Positions 37,180 to 49,371 of a stretch of DNA of 64,000 nt are shown here, in pieces. The position numbers and the translations under genes are program-made. The DNA lies in contig CM072801.1 in NCBI GenBank assembly GCA_037013495.1, forward strand, positions 15,429,501 through 15,493,500, read 5' to 3'. The notes under the pieces were generated by a model. The model was not told the origin of the DNA. It worked only from the letters and a program-made list of their open reading frames with translations, and did no database searches. How positions within the stretch are numbered: position 1 is the first letter of the stretch; the number at the start of each line of letters is the position of its first letter. Origin of the DNA: Hippophae tibetana. Its lineage: Eukaryota; Streptophyta; Magnoliopsida; Rosales; Elaeagnaceae.

Positions 37180-37489
37180 ATGGCCAAGTCGAAGAATCAC
37201 ACGGCGCACAACCAGTCCTACAAGGCTCACAAAAACGGTATCAAGAAACCCAAGAGGCAGCGTCACACCTCCACCAAAGGGGTAAATCTATAAATATATA
37301 TTTATCTATTTTTGTATAATTGTTTTTTGGGGTTTTCTTTGTTCCTTTTTATGAACAGGAAAATGAAATTATTTATTTCTGATTTTGTTATTGTTTGCGT
37401 TGTAGATGGATCCTAAGTTCTTGAGGAACCAGAGGTACGCTAGGAAGCACAATAACAACAAGAATGAATCCGCCACTGAGGAAGAGTAG
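37180..37489 (+). CDS. RPL29: 60S ribosomal protein L29 (eL29), two coding exons
   Basis: Exon 1 (37180-37281, 34 codons) begins [20 protein letters not shown] and continues [14 protein letters not shown]. Exon 2 (37406-37489, 27 codons plus TAG) is [20 protein letters not shown] then ESATEEE. The intron 37282-37405 has GTAAAT and TGTAG borders and falls between codons. The 61-residue product matches the length and sequence of plant eL29, a small very basic protein of the large cytosolic ribosomal subunit, with the N-terminal SKNHTAHNQ motif and the Lys/Arg-rich core intact. The start is fixed by homology. The upstream promoter motifs and a leader intron agree with a live ribosomal protein gene. 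It stands alone among repeats, with no disruption visible. Confidence 0.97.
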
Positions 37490-38411
37490 ACTGTTATGTG
37501 TCTTCTCAACTAGGGTTTGTTTTATTTGCATTTTAAGAAACTACTCACTTTTAATTGGTCTCCTTAAGTAGCATGTTACTTAATGATATTTATGTGGATT
37601 TTGTATTTCGTTTCGGTTTGAATTAGTGTTAAATACTTTGAGGAGCTATGTTAGCTATGTTTGATCTTCACAAGAGCTGTTGAGTTCTGAATTATCATAA
37701 ACTGTTATTAATTACTCTGCTATGTTCTGGATATGGGCAATCTTGCTTATCTTAATCAGGTTGTTTTTAGATTGCTACTTTTATAGACATTATACGTATG
37801 GTTGATTTAGGATCGATCTTTGTATTTGTTGATTTGGTTTGGAATATGTTTTTTGCCATTAGCACCATAAGGTTTTGACTTGCGTAATATGTAATACTAA
37901 CTCTACAACCATTATTATTGCAAAGTGCATGTTCTTGTACTTGTATGCTTCCATACGGGGACCCCCCTTTTTATCTCTTGCTATGAAGTTGGTTTTTGAA
38001 TTTGGTTTCGTATTTTGTATTTCCCTAAGTTAGCAGCCGGTTTAAATTTGGCTTAGTGTGGTGCTATAGATCGGATTGAGTCTTTTTAAATTGGGATCAT
38101 TTTGTAAAATGCACAAGATTGTGTGCTTTTACATTGTGACATTATGGGCAAGATGGGTAAGTAGCCCCCCAAAGTTTTCATAGTTTCTTCGTATCGTAGC
38201 TGGAGTTTAAACTTGTGAGAATGTGTAGTAGCTTTACTAGATTCTTTGTGTTAAAGTCCGTGATGTTGTGTAATTTAGAGATGAAAGAAACAATTGTAAG
38301 GGAAGGTAATGTATGAAGTAGGGTTAGTTTGGTCTTTTATCAGAAATTGATTGATGATTTTAGTGTTTGATATCGTAAGATCCATAAACATATAATTGCC
38401 ATTAGATTAGG
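37490..38411 (+). other. RPL29 3' UTR and downstream spacer
   Basis: The 3' UTR begins after the TAG at 37489. It is less AT-rich than the flanking deserts, contains another TAGGGTTTG near 37512, and has no reading frame of note. I could not decide on a polyadenylation site. Nothing else is recognised. Confidence 0.45.
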
Positions 38412-38610
38412 GTGAAGTTATTGTCACACCCTATTTTGTTGTTTCCACAGTATTTATTGTTAAATTTAAAAATTATCAAAAATGCCCTCATGTCTTTAAT
38501 ATATTTATTCTTCATCGATTTAAATTTATTAGGGATATTTTCGACAACTTCTAAAATTGGCAATAAATATATCGTGGAAACAACAAAATGGGGTGTAGCA
38601 ATAAATTCAC
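38412..38610. mobile_element. palindromic MITE, ~199 bp
   Basis: The left end GTGAAGTTATTGTCACACCC and the reverse complement of the right end GTGAATTTATTGCTACACCC match. The next block TATTTTGTTGTTTCCAC (left) pairs with CATTTTGTTGTTTCCAC (right), and weaker complementarity extends to the centre near 38510, so the whole unit folds into one hairpin. There is no coding capacity and no certain target duplication, so the superfamily is undecided. It lies about 920 bases downstream of the RPL29 stop codon. Confidence 0.78.
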
Positions 38611-40450
38611 TTTGTAATTCAGATTTTGATGAATTGAATTATGAAATCTAAGAAATTGAGAGCATTGGTATCTCTTTCATTCCTTTTCAAACCTCTGTTC
38701 TTCCACGTGATATTGGGGAAGAAGAAGAATAGGTTTAACGGAGATGAAAACAGATAACTATATTTTCTACGTTCAAATGTATATGAAACAAGAGGTACAT
38801 GATTAATGATAGTAATTTATCACAATTTATTACATCATATCTAATCTTGCATTTTCGAAAACACAAAATTACAGAACAGTATGAAAAGGAAACCTCGAAT
38901 TCGCTCAATTTAATTTTTTTTTCGTTTTTTGGGATCCTGATTACTCAAATTTGATAAATAAATATTAGGATTAATTGTTGAGTAATAATTTTTATTGTTT
39001 TAAAAAATTTAATTTATAAAATAAAATAAAAGTGGTAAGTTTTTGGATATAATTTTTTAAATTATTTTTATTATAATTGAAAATTTGATGTTAAAATATT
39101 TTATAAATTAGTATGCATGAATATTCTTAATGAATAGTTAATTAATTTTTTATTTTAGTGCTAATTGAAATTTATTTTATGAGCAGGAGAATAAATACAT
39201 TATAAAAATAAGTAATTTATCATGATGTTGATAATAAGTACGAAACTTTATTTATAAATAAGTTAAATATAATACCATAATTTATAAATTTATTTAATTA
39301 AAATTTTTATTGAAGTTAATACTATAGGAATGATAGACATGAATTTATTGATTTTAATAAATATTTTTGCTTAAAAATAATTTATATTAATCTGGTGTTT
39401 TTTTTAATTAATGTGAGATATGATACGATCTAGACATAAAAATTATTAGTTCAATAAAAATATTATTTGTTCATAAGTAAATCGATTGAAAGTTTATTAA
39501 ATACGTAATCATTAATTATTATTTTTAATGTAATAAAAACTATTTTATTATACAAAACAACTATTTATAAAAAAAATTATTATATGAACAATTTTGATAT
39601 TTATTATGTAAAAAAATAACAAAAATGTATTTATTATATATAGATATTTAGGTGTTTATTGGTTTAAAAAATAACAAAAAGTTAAAAAAAATGATCTATT
39701 TATAAGTGAATTGATCATACATTTATTAAATAAATAATCATTAACTGTATGAATTATTATCTTTAATGTAATAAAAATAATTATATTATATAAAACTATT
39801 TATAAAAAATGTATTTATTATATGCACATTCAACAAAAATATGATATACTCAAAATTAAATTGTTCAAATACTCTAAATAAGTAATGATTAACTATATAA
39901 ATTATTATGTTTAATGTAATAAAAATAATAACATTATATAAAATAACTATTCATAAAAAATATTTTTATTATATGAATATTATTGTATTATTAGTGTAAA
40001 AAATAAAAAATAAAGTGTTGGTTTTCACATTCATGTTTTTTGTATAAAACAAGTTTATATTGAAGAAATACAAAGTTATTATCAAATATATGCAAAGTTA
40101 ATTTGATTCTATAGATTTTATGAAAGTATTATCAATTATCTTTCTAATATAAGAAATTAGTTTATATTTTATGTGATATGAATGTATGATTTTTCACCTT
40201 TATCATCGTGAATTTAAGTTTAAATTTTATCCATGTAATATTTTTCTTATCTAACAAAAAAATGAACAAGAGAAAAGGAGTACCATGAATAGTAAAAGCA
40301 AAGAGTTTTGGTTTATAGATATCAAATTTCAATCTAGTAGATGAGTATTAGGTTGAGTCACATGTGTGAAGAAAAAGAAATATAAACAAAAATAAGAGGT
40401 GTACTTACTTACGAATCAATCAAAATAGGAGATAAATGTGATAATTTAAC
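38611..40450. other. AT-rich stretch with a diverged tandem repeat
   Basis: Mostly A/T with no gene. Between about 39470 and 39990 three related blocks recur. Each has AATCATTAA, then TTTAATGTAATAAAAA (39521, 39762 and 39910), then AACTATTYATAAAAAA and a TTTATTATATG-like end. Spacing is about 240 and 150 bases, so copies have gained or lost sequence. Confidence 0.5.
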
Positions 40451-43345
40451 AAAAAGATTAATACATTTATTAGAAAATGGAGAAACGATAGATAAATATC
40501 TTTGTGAAGAAATGATTGAGTCTAGATGATTCATTTAAAATAAGCATTGAGGAATGAATATTGTCATTAGGAAATTGAAAGATATTAGGATAATTAGGTA
40601 GAAAAGAAGAACTTGAAGTAGAAGCAAAGGATGAGCTAATTGTAGGTGTTGGATAGGCAAACACAAAAGGGTTGCAAGGTGCTCAATGAACTAGCCAAGA
40701 AAGCAACTTCATCAAGGAACTTATGAGAAGCATAAGGAAATGCAAGTTCACACAACATTCCTATTAATATAAAACTTATTAGCACTAGCTAGAATCAAAA
40801 TAAATGTATCCATGTTTCTTAGCACCATAGCCCAATAAACTTGTTCAACGAAACAAGTTTCTAGCTTGATTTTGAGTGTAAGGAAAAATACAAGGGAAAC
40901 ACTAACTTTTAAATCACCTCAACCGTGAGAAATCACTCTTTTTTTCTTGATAGAAAAGCTAGTAAGAAGAATGGCCTTGAAAAACATTAGATGGGATTCT
41001 ATAAAGTAAGAAAACTAGTCTTAAAAGTATAAGTCCAAAAATGAGCAAGAACCTTAGATTAGAGCATGAGTGTAAGTCATATCTAAACAATATGTCTATA
41101 CTTAGACTCAACCACTTTATTTTGATTTAAAGTATAAAAGTATGTACAAATATATATAATTCCATTTTTTCAAGAATTAAAACCATTGGTTTAAATTATG
41201 TCCCCTCATTTGTTTGAATGGTAAAGAAAATCTCTTATCAATCATAACCTTGAAGGAAAGAAAAATTGAATTAAAACCATTGGTTTAAATTATGTCCCCT
41301 CATTTGTTTGAATGGTAAAGAAAATCTCTTATCAATCATAACCTTGAAGGAAAGAAAAATTGACCTAGAAGTTTTCACAAAAAGTAAAATATCATGTACG
41401 AGCTTTAATAAAGACGCTATTAAAATTCAATGCATGGACTATTGTGTCAAATAAAGGATGGGCAAGCTTTCTATACCAATACCTATAACTAGAAAGAAAC
41501 TTGGCATTAGCTATATGAAAAATTGAACCTACTACATGATCAGAACTAATTGAAAGTGACTCATCACTTACATTACTCGTGATTCCACAAAGATCATTAT
41601 GACTAATTCCTTGAAGTAGAACTTTCTTGGTATCACATTTCTTGACATAAATAAATTTGAATGAAATTCAATAAAGAAAATTTGTTAGCACAAAGCTTTT
41701 GAATAGATAAAAGATTAGTATAAGTCTTAGGTGTATGCAATAAATTATTTACAAAAGCAAACAATTATTATGTGCATATAAAACACCAGAATTAATATTA
41801 GAAACGGGTAATTTACTATCATCACCAAAAATAATACCTTAAAAACCAGTATATGAAGAGATATTTGGCATATTTTCAGCACTTATAGTGATATGGTGAC
41901 TCACTCATGAATTAAGAAGTTAAGTACTAACCACATTATCCACTAAGTACAATGAAGCATCATTGTACTTAGACGTAGCATTCATAGCCGTTGCACCAGA
42001 AAAATTAGAATCGTGATTCTTTCCCTTGATGTCATCCCTCGGCAGAAATCATGATGCTGCTAGGTGATATGGTTTATCATAAATTTGGCACTCAAAATTA
42101 CTTCCTGACTTTTTGTAATTCTTTCCATTTGATCCATCAAAAATATTCACAAGAAATGACTTTTGAAAAGGTGAAGGAGCACTAGAATGTTGGTTTTTGA
42201 GATATTGATGAAAACTCTATTGTTATTGTTGATCATTTGCTTTGCTTATAATTTTTGAAACCATAACACAGATTTCTTGGAAAAGAGAATCTTGAGTAGT
42301 ACCTTCAGATACCAACATCATCCTTTTATAAGACTCAAGTTGATTATGTAAAACCCGAACAAATAACCTCAAATGGGTTATGTTAAAAGTAGTAATAAAT
42401 GGAAAATATCGTAGCCTAAGGCCATTCAGAATATAAAGCACAAGCTCTTTGTCAGGAACAACTTCACTAGCAGTAATAAGATGGTTTGATATTATTTTAG
42501 CATATAGAAGATAATTAGTAACTAAATAAACATTCTTGTTAAGAGTTTGCCATCTACTTCTCAACTTCATTATCACAGACTAAATAATGTTGCTAAATCT
42601 TGTGTAAAGAGCCATTCATTGCTCTTGTGTAGAAAGATTGCCAACCAAAATGGAATTCATATAATGTGAAACAAAATTAGAAATCCAACTTTTAATAAGA
42701 GAATCATTTTGCAACTAGGTCATATAATGAGAATTTGGTGTTAAACGCTTAAAATCAAGAAAGGATGAAGGTTTACCCAAAAATCTATTAATAAATCCCT
42801 CATCTCTATTTGTCATCATGCAACATGGAAATTTCTCATGCCACACTAAGTAATTGTGATAATCCAATTTCACACACAAGGAAATTTTATTCGAAAGAAG
42901 AATAGAATTTTTTTTGCAATAAAACATCAAGAATTAATGCATGTGTAAATACCTAGTTGACATTTATTTGAACTTCATCAATAGATGGCAAATCCATAAG
43001 CACTTAATGATTTCGATTTAAAGAACAACCATTTCCTTGTACGTTAATATATGCACCATTGATCGACATAAATGAAGGTGGAAAATATAACACTTCCTTA
43101 TACGAATGCTTAGAGGCTATATTCATATATCAATTTAATCTTGTTATGCTCTGATACCATACAAATTTAAGAGAAGAAAGAATAATGTACTTGAATAATC
43201 AAGAACTATTGCATTGAAAGTAACTCAAAATAAGATAGAATGAAAAATTAATTACAACATCTATTAGCTATAGTGTTATTTATAAAGTAATGTAATCAAT
43301 TTCATAACATTATCTATTAACTAACTCTAGCTAGTTCTTATACAA
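40450..43345 (-). mobile_element. Ty1/copia element 2, broken
   Basis: A second copia element reads leftward. There is a primer-binding site TGGTATCAGAGC-like sequence (as GCTCTGATACCA at about 43149-43160), with an LTR to its right at about 43160-43345. Gag lies at 42930-42223 (for example VKLDYHNYLVWHEKF, then KLRSRWQTLNKN, VPDKELVLYILNGL). A zinc-knuckle/protease region is at about 42120-41900, GAG-pre-integrase at about 41660-41380 (EFHSNLFMSKNV-like) and integrase C-terminal motifs near 40760-40600. The lineage looks like the Retrofit group. The copy is old and broken. A 94-bp exact tandem repeat lies inside it. Confidence 0.78.
41176..41363. repeat. exact tandem duplication, 2 x 94 bp
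   Basis: The unit beginning ATTAAAACCATTGGTTTAAA and ending AAAGAAAAATTGA occurs twice head to tail, 41176-41269 and 41270-41363, with no difference that I can see. It lies within the integrase region of copia element 2. Confidence 0.93.
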
Positions 43346-44110
43346 TATTATCGTCCACTTCTTAATTCCATTATCATAGACTGAGAAGTGTTGCTAAATC
43401 TTGCCTTAATAGCCAGCCATTTCTCTCATGCAGAAAGATTACCAACAAAAAATGGCATTCCTATCATGTAAAACAAAACTATAGATCCAATTTTAATAAG
43501 AGAATCATATTGTACCCAGGTCACATATTCATTAATGGAAGGTTTACTCAAACTTCCATTAATGAATCCTTCCAGTCGATACGCCATAATAAAACATAAA
43601 AATTTCTAACACCATACTAAGTAAATGTGACCATCATGCTTCATAAATAAGGAAATACTATTTAGAGGAAGAATAAAAATATTTTTTTTCATAAAACAAC
43701 AAGAATTGATGCATGTACAAATATTTTATTAACAATTCTTTGAACATCATTAATAGACGCCAAATCTGCAGACACTTGTAGATTTCGATTTAAAGTACAA
43801 CCATTGTCTTGTATATTAATATTTGTAGCATTGATCAATGTAAATCAAGGTGGAGAAGACAACAATTCCCTATAGAAATTCTTGTAGGTCATATCCACAA
43901 ATCAATTTGATCTTACGGTGCTTTGATACCATACATATTTAAGAGAAGAAAATACTAATACACTTAAGTAATCAAGAACTATTATATTGAAAGTATCTCA
44001 AACGAATACATAATAAAAATTGATTACATGTATTAGCTATAGTACTATTTATAAAGTTTTGTAACAAATTACATAATAATATCTATTAATTAACTCTAGC
44101 CAACTCTTAT
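43346..44110 (-). mobile_element. second copy of copia 2 gag start, primer site and LTR
   Basis: This block repeats 42570-43345 in the same orientation, offset about 773 bases. The gag start, the GATACCA primer-site motif (43925 against 43152) and the following LTR sequence (AAATTTAAGAGAAGAAA against TATTTAAGAGAAGAAAA, TCAAGAACTATT in both) correspond. The copies differ at many positions, so the duplication or double insertion is old. It could be a tandem duplication or a second related element that lost the rest of its body. Confidence 0.72.
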
Positions 44111-45790
44111 ACAATATTACAACATAATATAAACTCTAGTAAGTAGTATTATAATGTGTTTAAATTATAAATAATGAAATGCTTGAACTCAACAAATTTA
44201 ATGTTGTTAATTAACAAATATGTGTATTTTTATAGCTTTATTAGGTACTAATTAGGATTGTTGATTTCCCAAGTAGATAATACTATATTTACAATATGAA
44301 AGAGAAAGTCACAAATCATAATAATGATTGTTGCAATTGTTATTAATATCTTTATCTATTGTACTACTTTCTTTAGGTGAGAAAGAAAATTTATTTGTAC
44401 ATAATAAAAAAAACTTATTTAAGTGTAGTTTTGTTCATGAGTTAATATATTGTAAAGAGAAGACATAATCATATTTTTCAAAAAAGCTTGTTACTATGAA
44501 TTTGTTCATTAAATATACAAACATGAACAACATTATTTATCACATATTAAGTCAAGAGTATAAATATAATAATGTTTATATGATGAAAATAATTACCTAA
44601 TGATAATAATCTAAATACAATGCAAACAAAATCATCACATAATAATTCATAAAAATAATATATATATATATAGATTTTAAAATGTTTTCATCATTCAAGA
44701 AACAATGAAATTAGGGTAACAATCAAATGAAATTGGTTTCTTACAAAGACTTGACTCAATTGTTTTTAATAATTAATTCCCAAAATTATTAAATCTAGCA
44801 TCATTAAGAGTTGTTAAGATTGAGGTGTTTAGACCTTCTTTGGTTAAGAGTTTTGATCCTACGTGGACTAAACCAACATGGATATATTAATAACCTTTTA
44901 TTTTTATGGTTTTATACAGATTGTTTTGAAAATAAGTTTATGGTTTAAAAAGGTGAATAGAGTTGAATATCTCTTTCCTCAATTTTATATAGTAATAAGT
45001 TTTAAAAATATTCAATTTTTAGGTTTTATAGATCTGATTTTGTTAAATCTTGGATATTTTCCAATCATCAATGTTTTTTAAAAATCTTCAATAGTGATTA
45101 CGTTCTTACTTTTTAAAGAAGAAGAAGAAGAACTAGAAAAAATAAAACTCATTTTTGGAAATAATATTTTCAATATAATATACTTGATTCTTAATATTGA
45201 TTTTTAATTACTAAACATATTCTTGGTCTTACTATTCATACTGGGTCATGAATAAGAAAAAGAAGAAGAAGAAGTTCTACAAAAAATAGAACTCATTTTT
45301 GTTATACTATTCAAATTTGTTGTTTAAACTAAAAATGTGCCCATACTTGGTCAAACTCTTCATGACTATACTGGCTCACCTTCGGTACTTACTACCAATC
45401 CTAAAGACCTTATGGAAAATAAAGTTTAAATGAAATTTAAATAGTTTCAAAAACAAGTTTTATGATATATAGTTTAGCTTTACTTCAACTTCCCCTGGTA
45501 CCATAATTAGCACCAAGGATCCGAAAAGTTAACAAAATAAATGCAATATTAAAGAGACATGCATATTATATTTAAAATAGGTGATTTAGCTGGCCATGAT
45601 TATATTACAAAATATAAATAATAAAACACAAACTGAAATGAAATAAAAGTTTTATAAGATTATAAAACTTACTTTAAATTTCTGAGGTAATAAAGGTTTA
45701 CAAAGATAATAGTTGTGAAAGGAGAATAGGTGAGAGAATGACTAGAGAATTAAGAAAGCGTGTATGGAAGCCTATCTCACAATTGAGAAG
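44111..45790. other. AT-rich stretch between copia 2 and the caulimovirid
   Basis: No gene is recognised. A motif of AAGAAGAAGAAG followed by a CTAGAAAAAATAAAACTCATTTTT-like tail (shown in part) occurs at about 45115-45160 and again at about 45256-45300. A short AT run is near 44657-44671. The right end may belong to the non-coding region of the caulimovirid that follows. Confidence 0.4.
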
Positions 45791-45796
45791 AGCTTC

Positions 45797-45805
45797 CCTT
45801 TTATA
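45797..45805 (-). promoter_or_regulatory. TATA box of the endogenous caulimovirid
   Basis: TATAAAAGG on the minus strand is followed by GAAGCTCTTCTCAATTG. It lies past the 3' side of the viral coding region, where a caulimovirid pregenomic promoter is expected in a linear copy of the circular genome. Confidence 0.45.
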
Positions 45806-48800
45806 ACCAAAGTTTTACTGTGCACAAATGTTTATACCGTTCATGAATAGTATCTTGTTTGCTACTTTTTACTATTGATTATGCTCTTTATTTTGGTGAA
45901 TAGTATATTGTCTGCCACCTTTTTACTATTTAGAAATGCTTTGTTGGCTATTTTATTGTAGATTTTTTTCTTTTTTTGATGATGCTACAATGATGGGTTT
46001 TATTTGGATTTTACAATTTTGGGTGTTTACATTTCATTGGGCCTCTTTATTAGACCTTTATATATTTGTATCACATAAATGCATATGCCTAAAATTTTAT
46101 ATTTTATGAGATATAGGTACACAGACCCAATATTTTAATACAGGTTTTAAAGCCTAATAGGCATGGATTTTTAATTTACAAAATTAGTGGGAAAATCCCA
46201 AAACAATCATCTTTAATTATCATTCCCAAGGTCAACCATAGGTTCTGAGTCATCTGAGGTAGATTTGTTAGATGTTTGATTGGAAGACTTTGTTCTTTCT
46301 TGTAATAACTTCTACATGATTCCTACGTATTCTTCCTCAGTCTTTGCTCCAATCAGTAGTGTGTTTGCATGGGCTTTTTGGGCTAGAAATTGGGCTTTTT
46401 TTGTTGAATTTCTTCAAGTGTTACCGATACTTTTCCCTCTTTATGAAGCCACTATTTTACTGTTAGATTTAGGATGTTTTTGGGGACATTAAATGACATC
46501 TACCATTTGATTTTATATCTTCTTTTTAAAATTACAACTTCTGAGAGTAATAGTTTGATTAACCATTGACATACCCATGAGAGATAGATTTTTGTTGAGA
46601 AGATGCATAAGATTGGAAATTTTCTCTCATCTTTAATGGGTTTATAAAGGTTTTGAAAAAGGGTATAGCTTTCTTGGACCTTTGGTACGACGATTATTGG
46701 TGTAGATCAGAATAATCACTACCAATAAGTGAACCAAGAAAGAAATTTTATGGGTTCAACTATTTTCGTATTGAAGTAAAATAGTCAGAAGTGGCTATAC
46801 TTCTAGTTTTGAATGAAAAAGGAATTAAACAAGGCAGGTTCATATCCTAGTAATTGAAGGTTTTGGCATGATATTGGGTGGTTTTAAGATTGATAGGGAA
46901 GATTTTAAGTATGGATAGGTCTTGATACTATTCTAATAGAGATATGACCTTTAGGATTTTGCAGGTTGAATAAGAAGGATCTATTTTGCTATATGGATGG
47001 AGAATTATTTAACTCTACACATCTAGTGAATTCCAAAATACTTTAATAATATTCTAGGGTTTTGATTATATCCTATGGTTTATATAACTAACCATTTCTA
47101 AACATTTTTTTAAAGAGAAGAATAAGGATTCTTATCATAAAACCATTGTTCAACTATTATAATAGTGTGAGTATAAGGTTTTAAAATATACTTAAAGGGT
47201 TTTAAAAATGGTTTTTGAGAGATGATCTCCCTTTTTCCTTGGTCTAGGGATTATATTGGAAGATGATTATCCTTTTTCAAAAAAAAAAATTAGAATAGAA
47301 TACTCTCCCTATTTTTGTTTTTGCAGTTATAATCTTTGAAGAAGGCTATTCCTTTTTAATAGTTTTAGAGATTTTACTTATGGAGGCTGAGGCCTCTAAC
47401 TTGTTTTATGTTCCAATATTCTGGATAGTGTTTTGGAAGTCTTTAAGGAATTTAGGGGTTTTGATGATGGTTTTAACCCATTCTTGAACTTACTAGGTTT
47501 CAATGTTAAACTAGGAGTCCTTTTGGGTTTCATCTTCGACTGTTTTTACCCATGTAATAATGGATTTTAAAGATGATAATGGTTTTGCTGATTTTGAATA
47601 AACTAATTTTATTGGTGGTTTTGCTTCCTCTTTTTCTTTCACCAGGACATGGCTTAGGTTGGTGACCTGTTTTGTAAGAATTCTCAAGGTTAGGAAATTT
47701 GTAATGAAATGGTATCTCATTTAATGAATTCAATTTCAAAATTAAAGATACTTAAAATAGCTTGCCATCTAGAAAAGATTTGCTTCGAGACAATGTTTTG
47801 AACATCTTTTTGCAAATTTTCAATCAGTCCTTAATAAAAAATTATGATTTAATAAATCGAATTGAAATTTGGTTATGCAAAGAACAATTGATAATATTTC
47901 TTTTTTAATTGTAGAATAATTTTTTTGGCAATCATTCTAGTGACCAAAGGTGTATTAAACAACTTGTTCTTTCCTCTTGGGTTTGTTTTAAGATACCACC
48001 ATAACCAATGTCACTAGCATCATTTTCTACTACTTTAGGCAAGTTGAGGTCTACTAAATGTAGGCGAAGGATATCTAATACTTGTGTTTTAATGGTTTGA
48101 ACTATCTTTGTATATTCATATATCCATGGATTAGGGTTTATCCTAAGTCTATTAAAAACCTGTCTGGCATGGAAATGAGGGATTTGATTCGAAGACTTCT
48201 ATTGTTGAGTTTCCAACCCAATTTCTATGCCATCATTCCACGCCCATCATCAATCATACATCGAAAGAAATTGAATGTTTAACCCTAGTGATCGGATGTA
48301 GGGAAGCCCAAGCAATCCATTCCTATCAATCATTTGTTGGGAGAAAGAATCATCTTTTGAAATCTCATTATTGATGGCATAGAAAAGGTTGATAAAATGA
48401 AGAGTTTTGGCTATACGGTTTAGGTTTGGACAAAAGTCAAGAACATAGTTTAAGTTTCCTAAGAACTGTTGAAGTTGGGTTTTATTTGTGATCCTATCGG
48501 GGAATTTGTTAGAAAATTCTAAGGATTTGGTTCCACAAGACATATGATGTCCTAGAAATCTTACTCTGGTTTGACATAAAGAGATATTTTTTGTAGAGAG
48601 GACAAGATCACTCTTTTTGATAACTGGAAAGAAGGCTTTAAGATGTTTTAAGTGTTTTTGAATGGATTTTGAGAATATTAATACATCATCGATGTACATA
48701 ATGCAAAATTCTGAATAAGGATTAAAAATTTCATTCATAATCCTTTGAAACTTAGAAAGTGAGGTTTTACGAATAAATGTTATTACATTCTATTCGTATT

Positions 48801-48996
48801 TCCCAAATGGAACTATCAATATTGTTTTATATCAGTGTTTTGGGTCAATCTGGATATGCCAAAAACCATATTTAATATCATATTTTGAGAATATGCCTGT
48901 AGAATGCAATTTTTGTAAAAGATATTTTTTGTTTAGAATTGGATACTGAATCCATTTTAAAGATCTATTTAATGGTTTACAGTTGATAACTAGGCG

Positions 48997-49371
48997 GGGT
49001 GTCCATGGTCCGGTCCGGTCCGGTTTTTCCTAAAAAAAAATTAACTGGACCAAACCGTTCATATTACTCGGACCGGACCGGACCGAACCGGACCGTTTGA
49101 AACGGTTTTAAGAAATAAAAATCGGACCGGACCGTTTGACTTATAAAACCGTTCGGTCCGGTTTTATTTCCGGTTTGGTTCGATTTTTTTATAATTTAAT
49201 GAAAAATAATGTAAATTTTTTAATATATTATTAAACCGGTCCGGTCCGGTTTGAACGGTTTAAAATTAATACAAACCGGACCGGACCGTTTGATTAGTCA
49301 AACCGTTCGGTTTGGTCCGATCCGGTCCGGTTTTACGGTTTGGTCCGGTCCGATTCGGTTTATGGACACCC
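48997..49371. mobile_element. hAT-type MITE, 375 bp, rich in CCGGTCCGG
   Basis: The ends are GGGTGTCCATGG and its mirror ATGGACACCC, flanked by CTAGGCG (48990-48996) and CTAAGGCG (49372-49379), an 8-bp target duplication with one base lost on the left. The interior is packed with CGGTCCGGT/ACCGGACCG motifs in both orientations, the subterminal style of hAT elements. There is no coding capacity. It interrupts the reverse transcriptase region of the caulimovirid; the viral reading on the two sides meets at the target duplication. Confidence 0.88.

Noticed and set aside
46280-46492. 70-residue hydrophobic plus-strand frame
   Set aside because: It is antisense to the worn 3' part of the endogenous caulimovirid.
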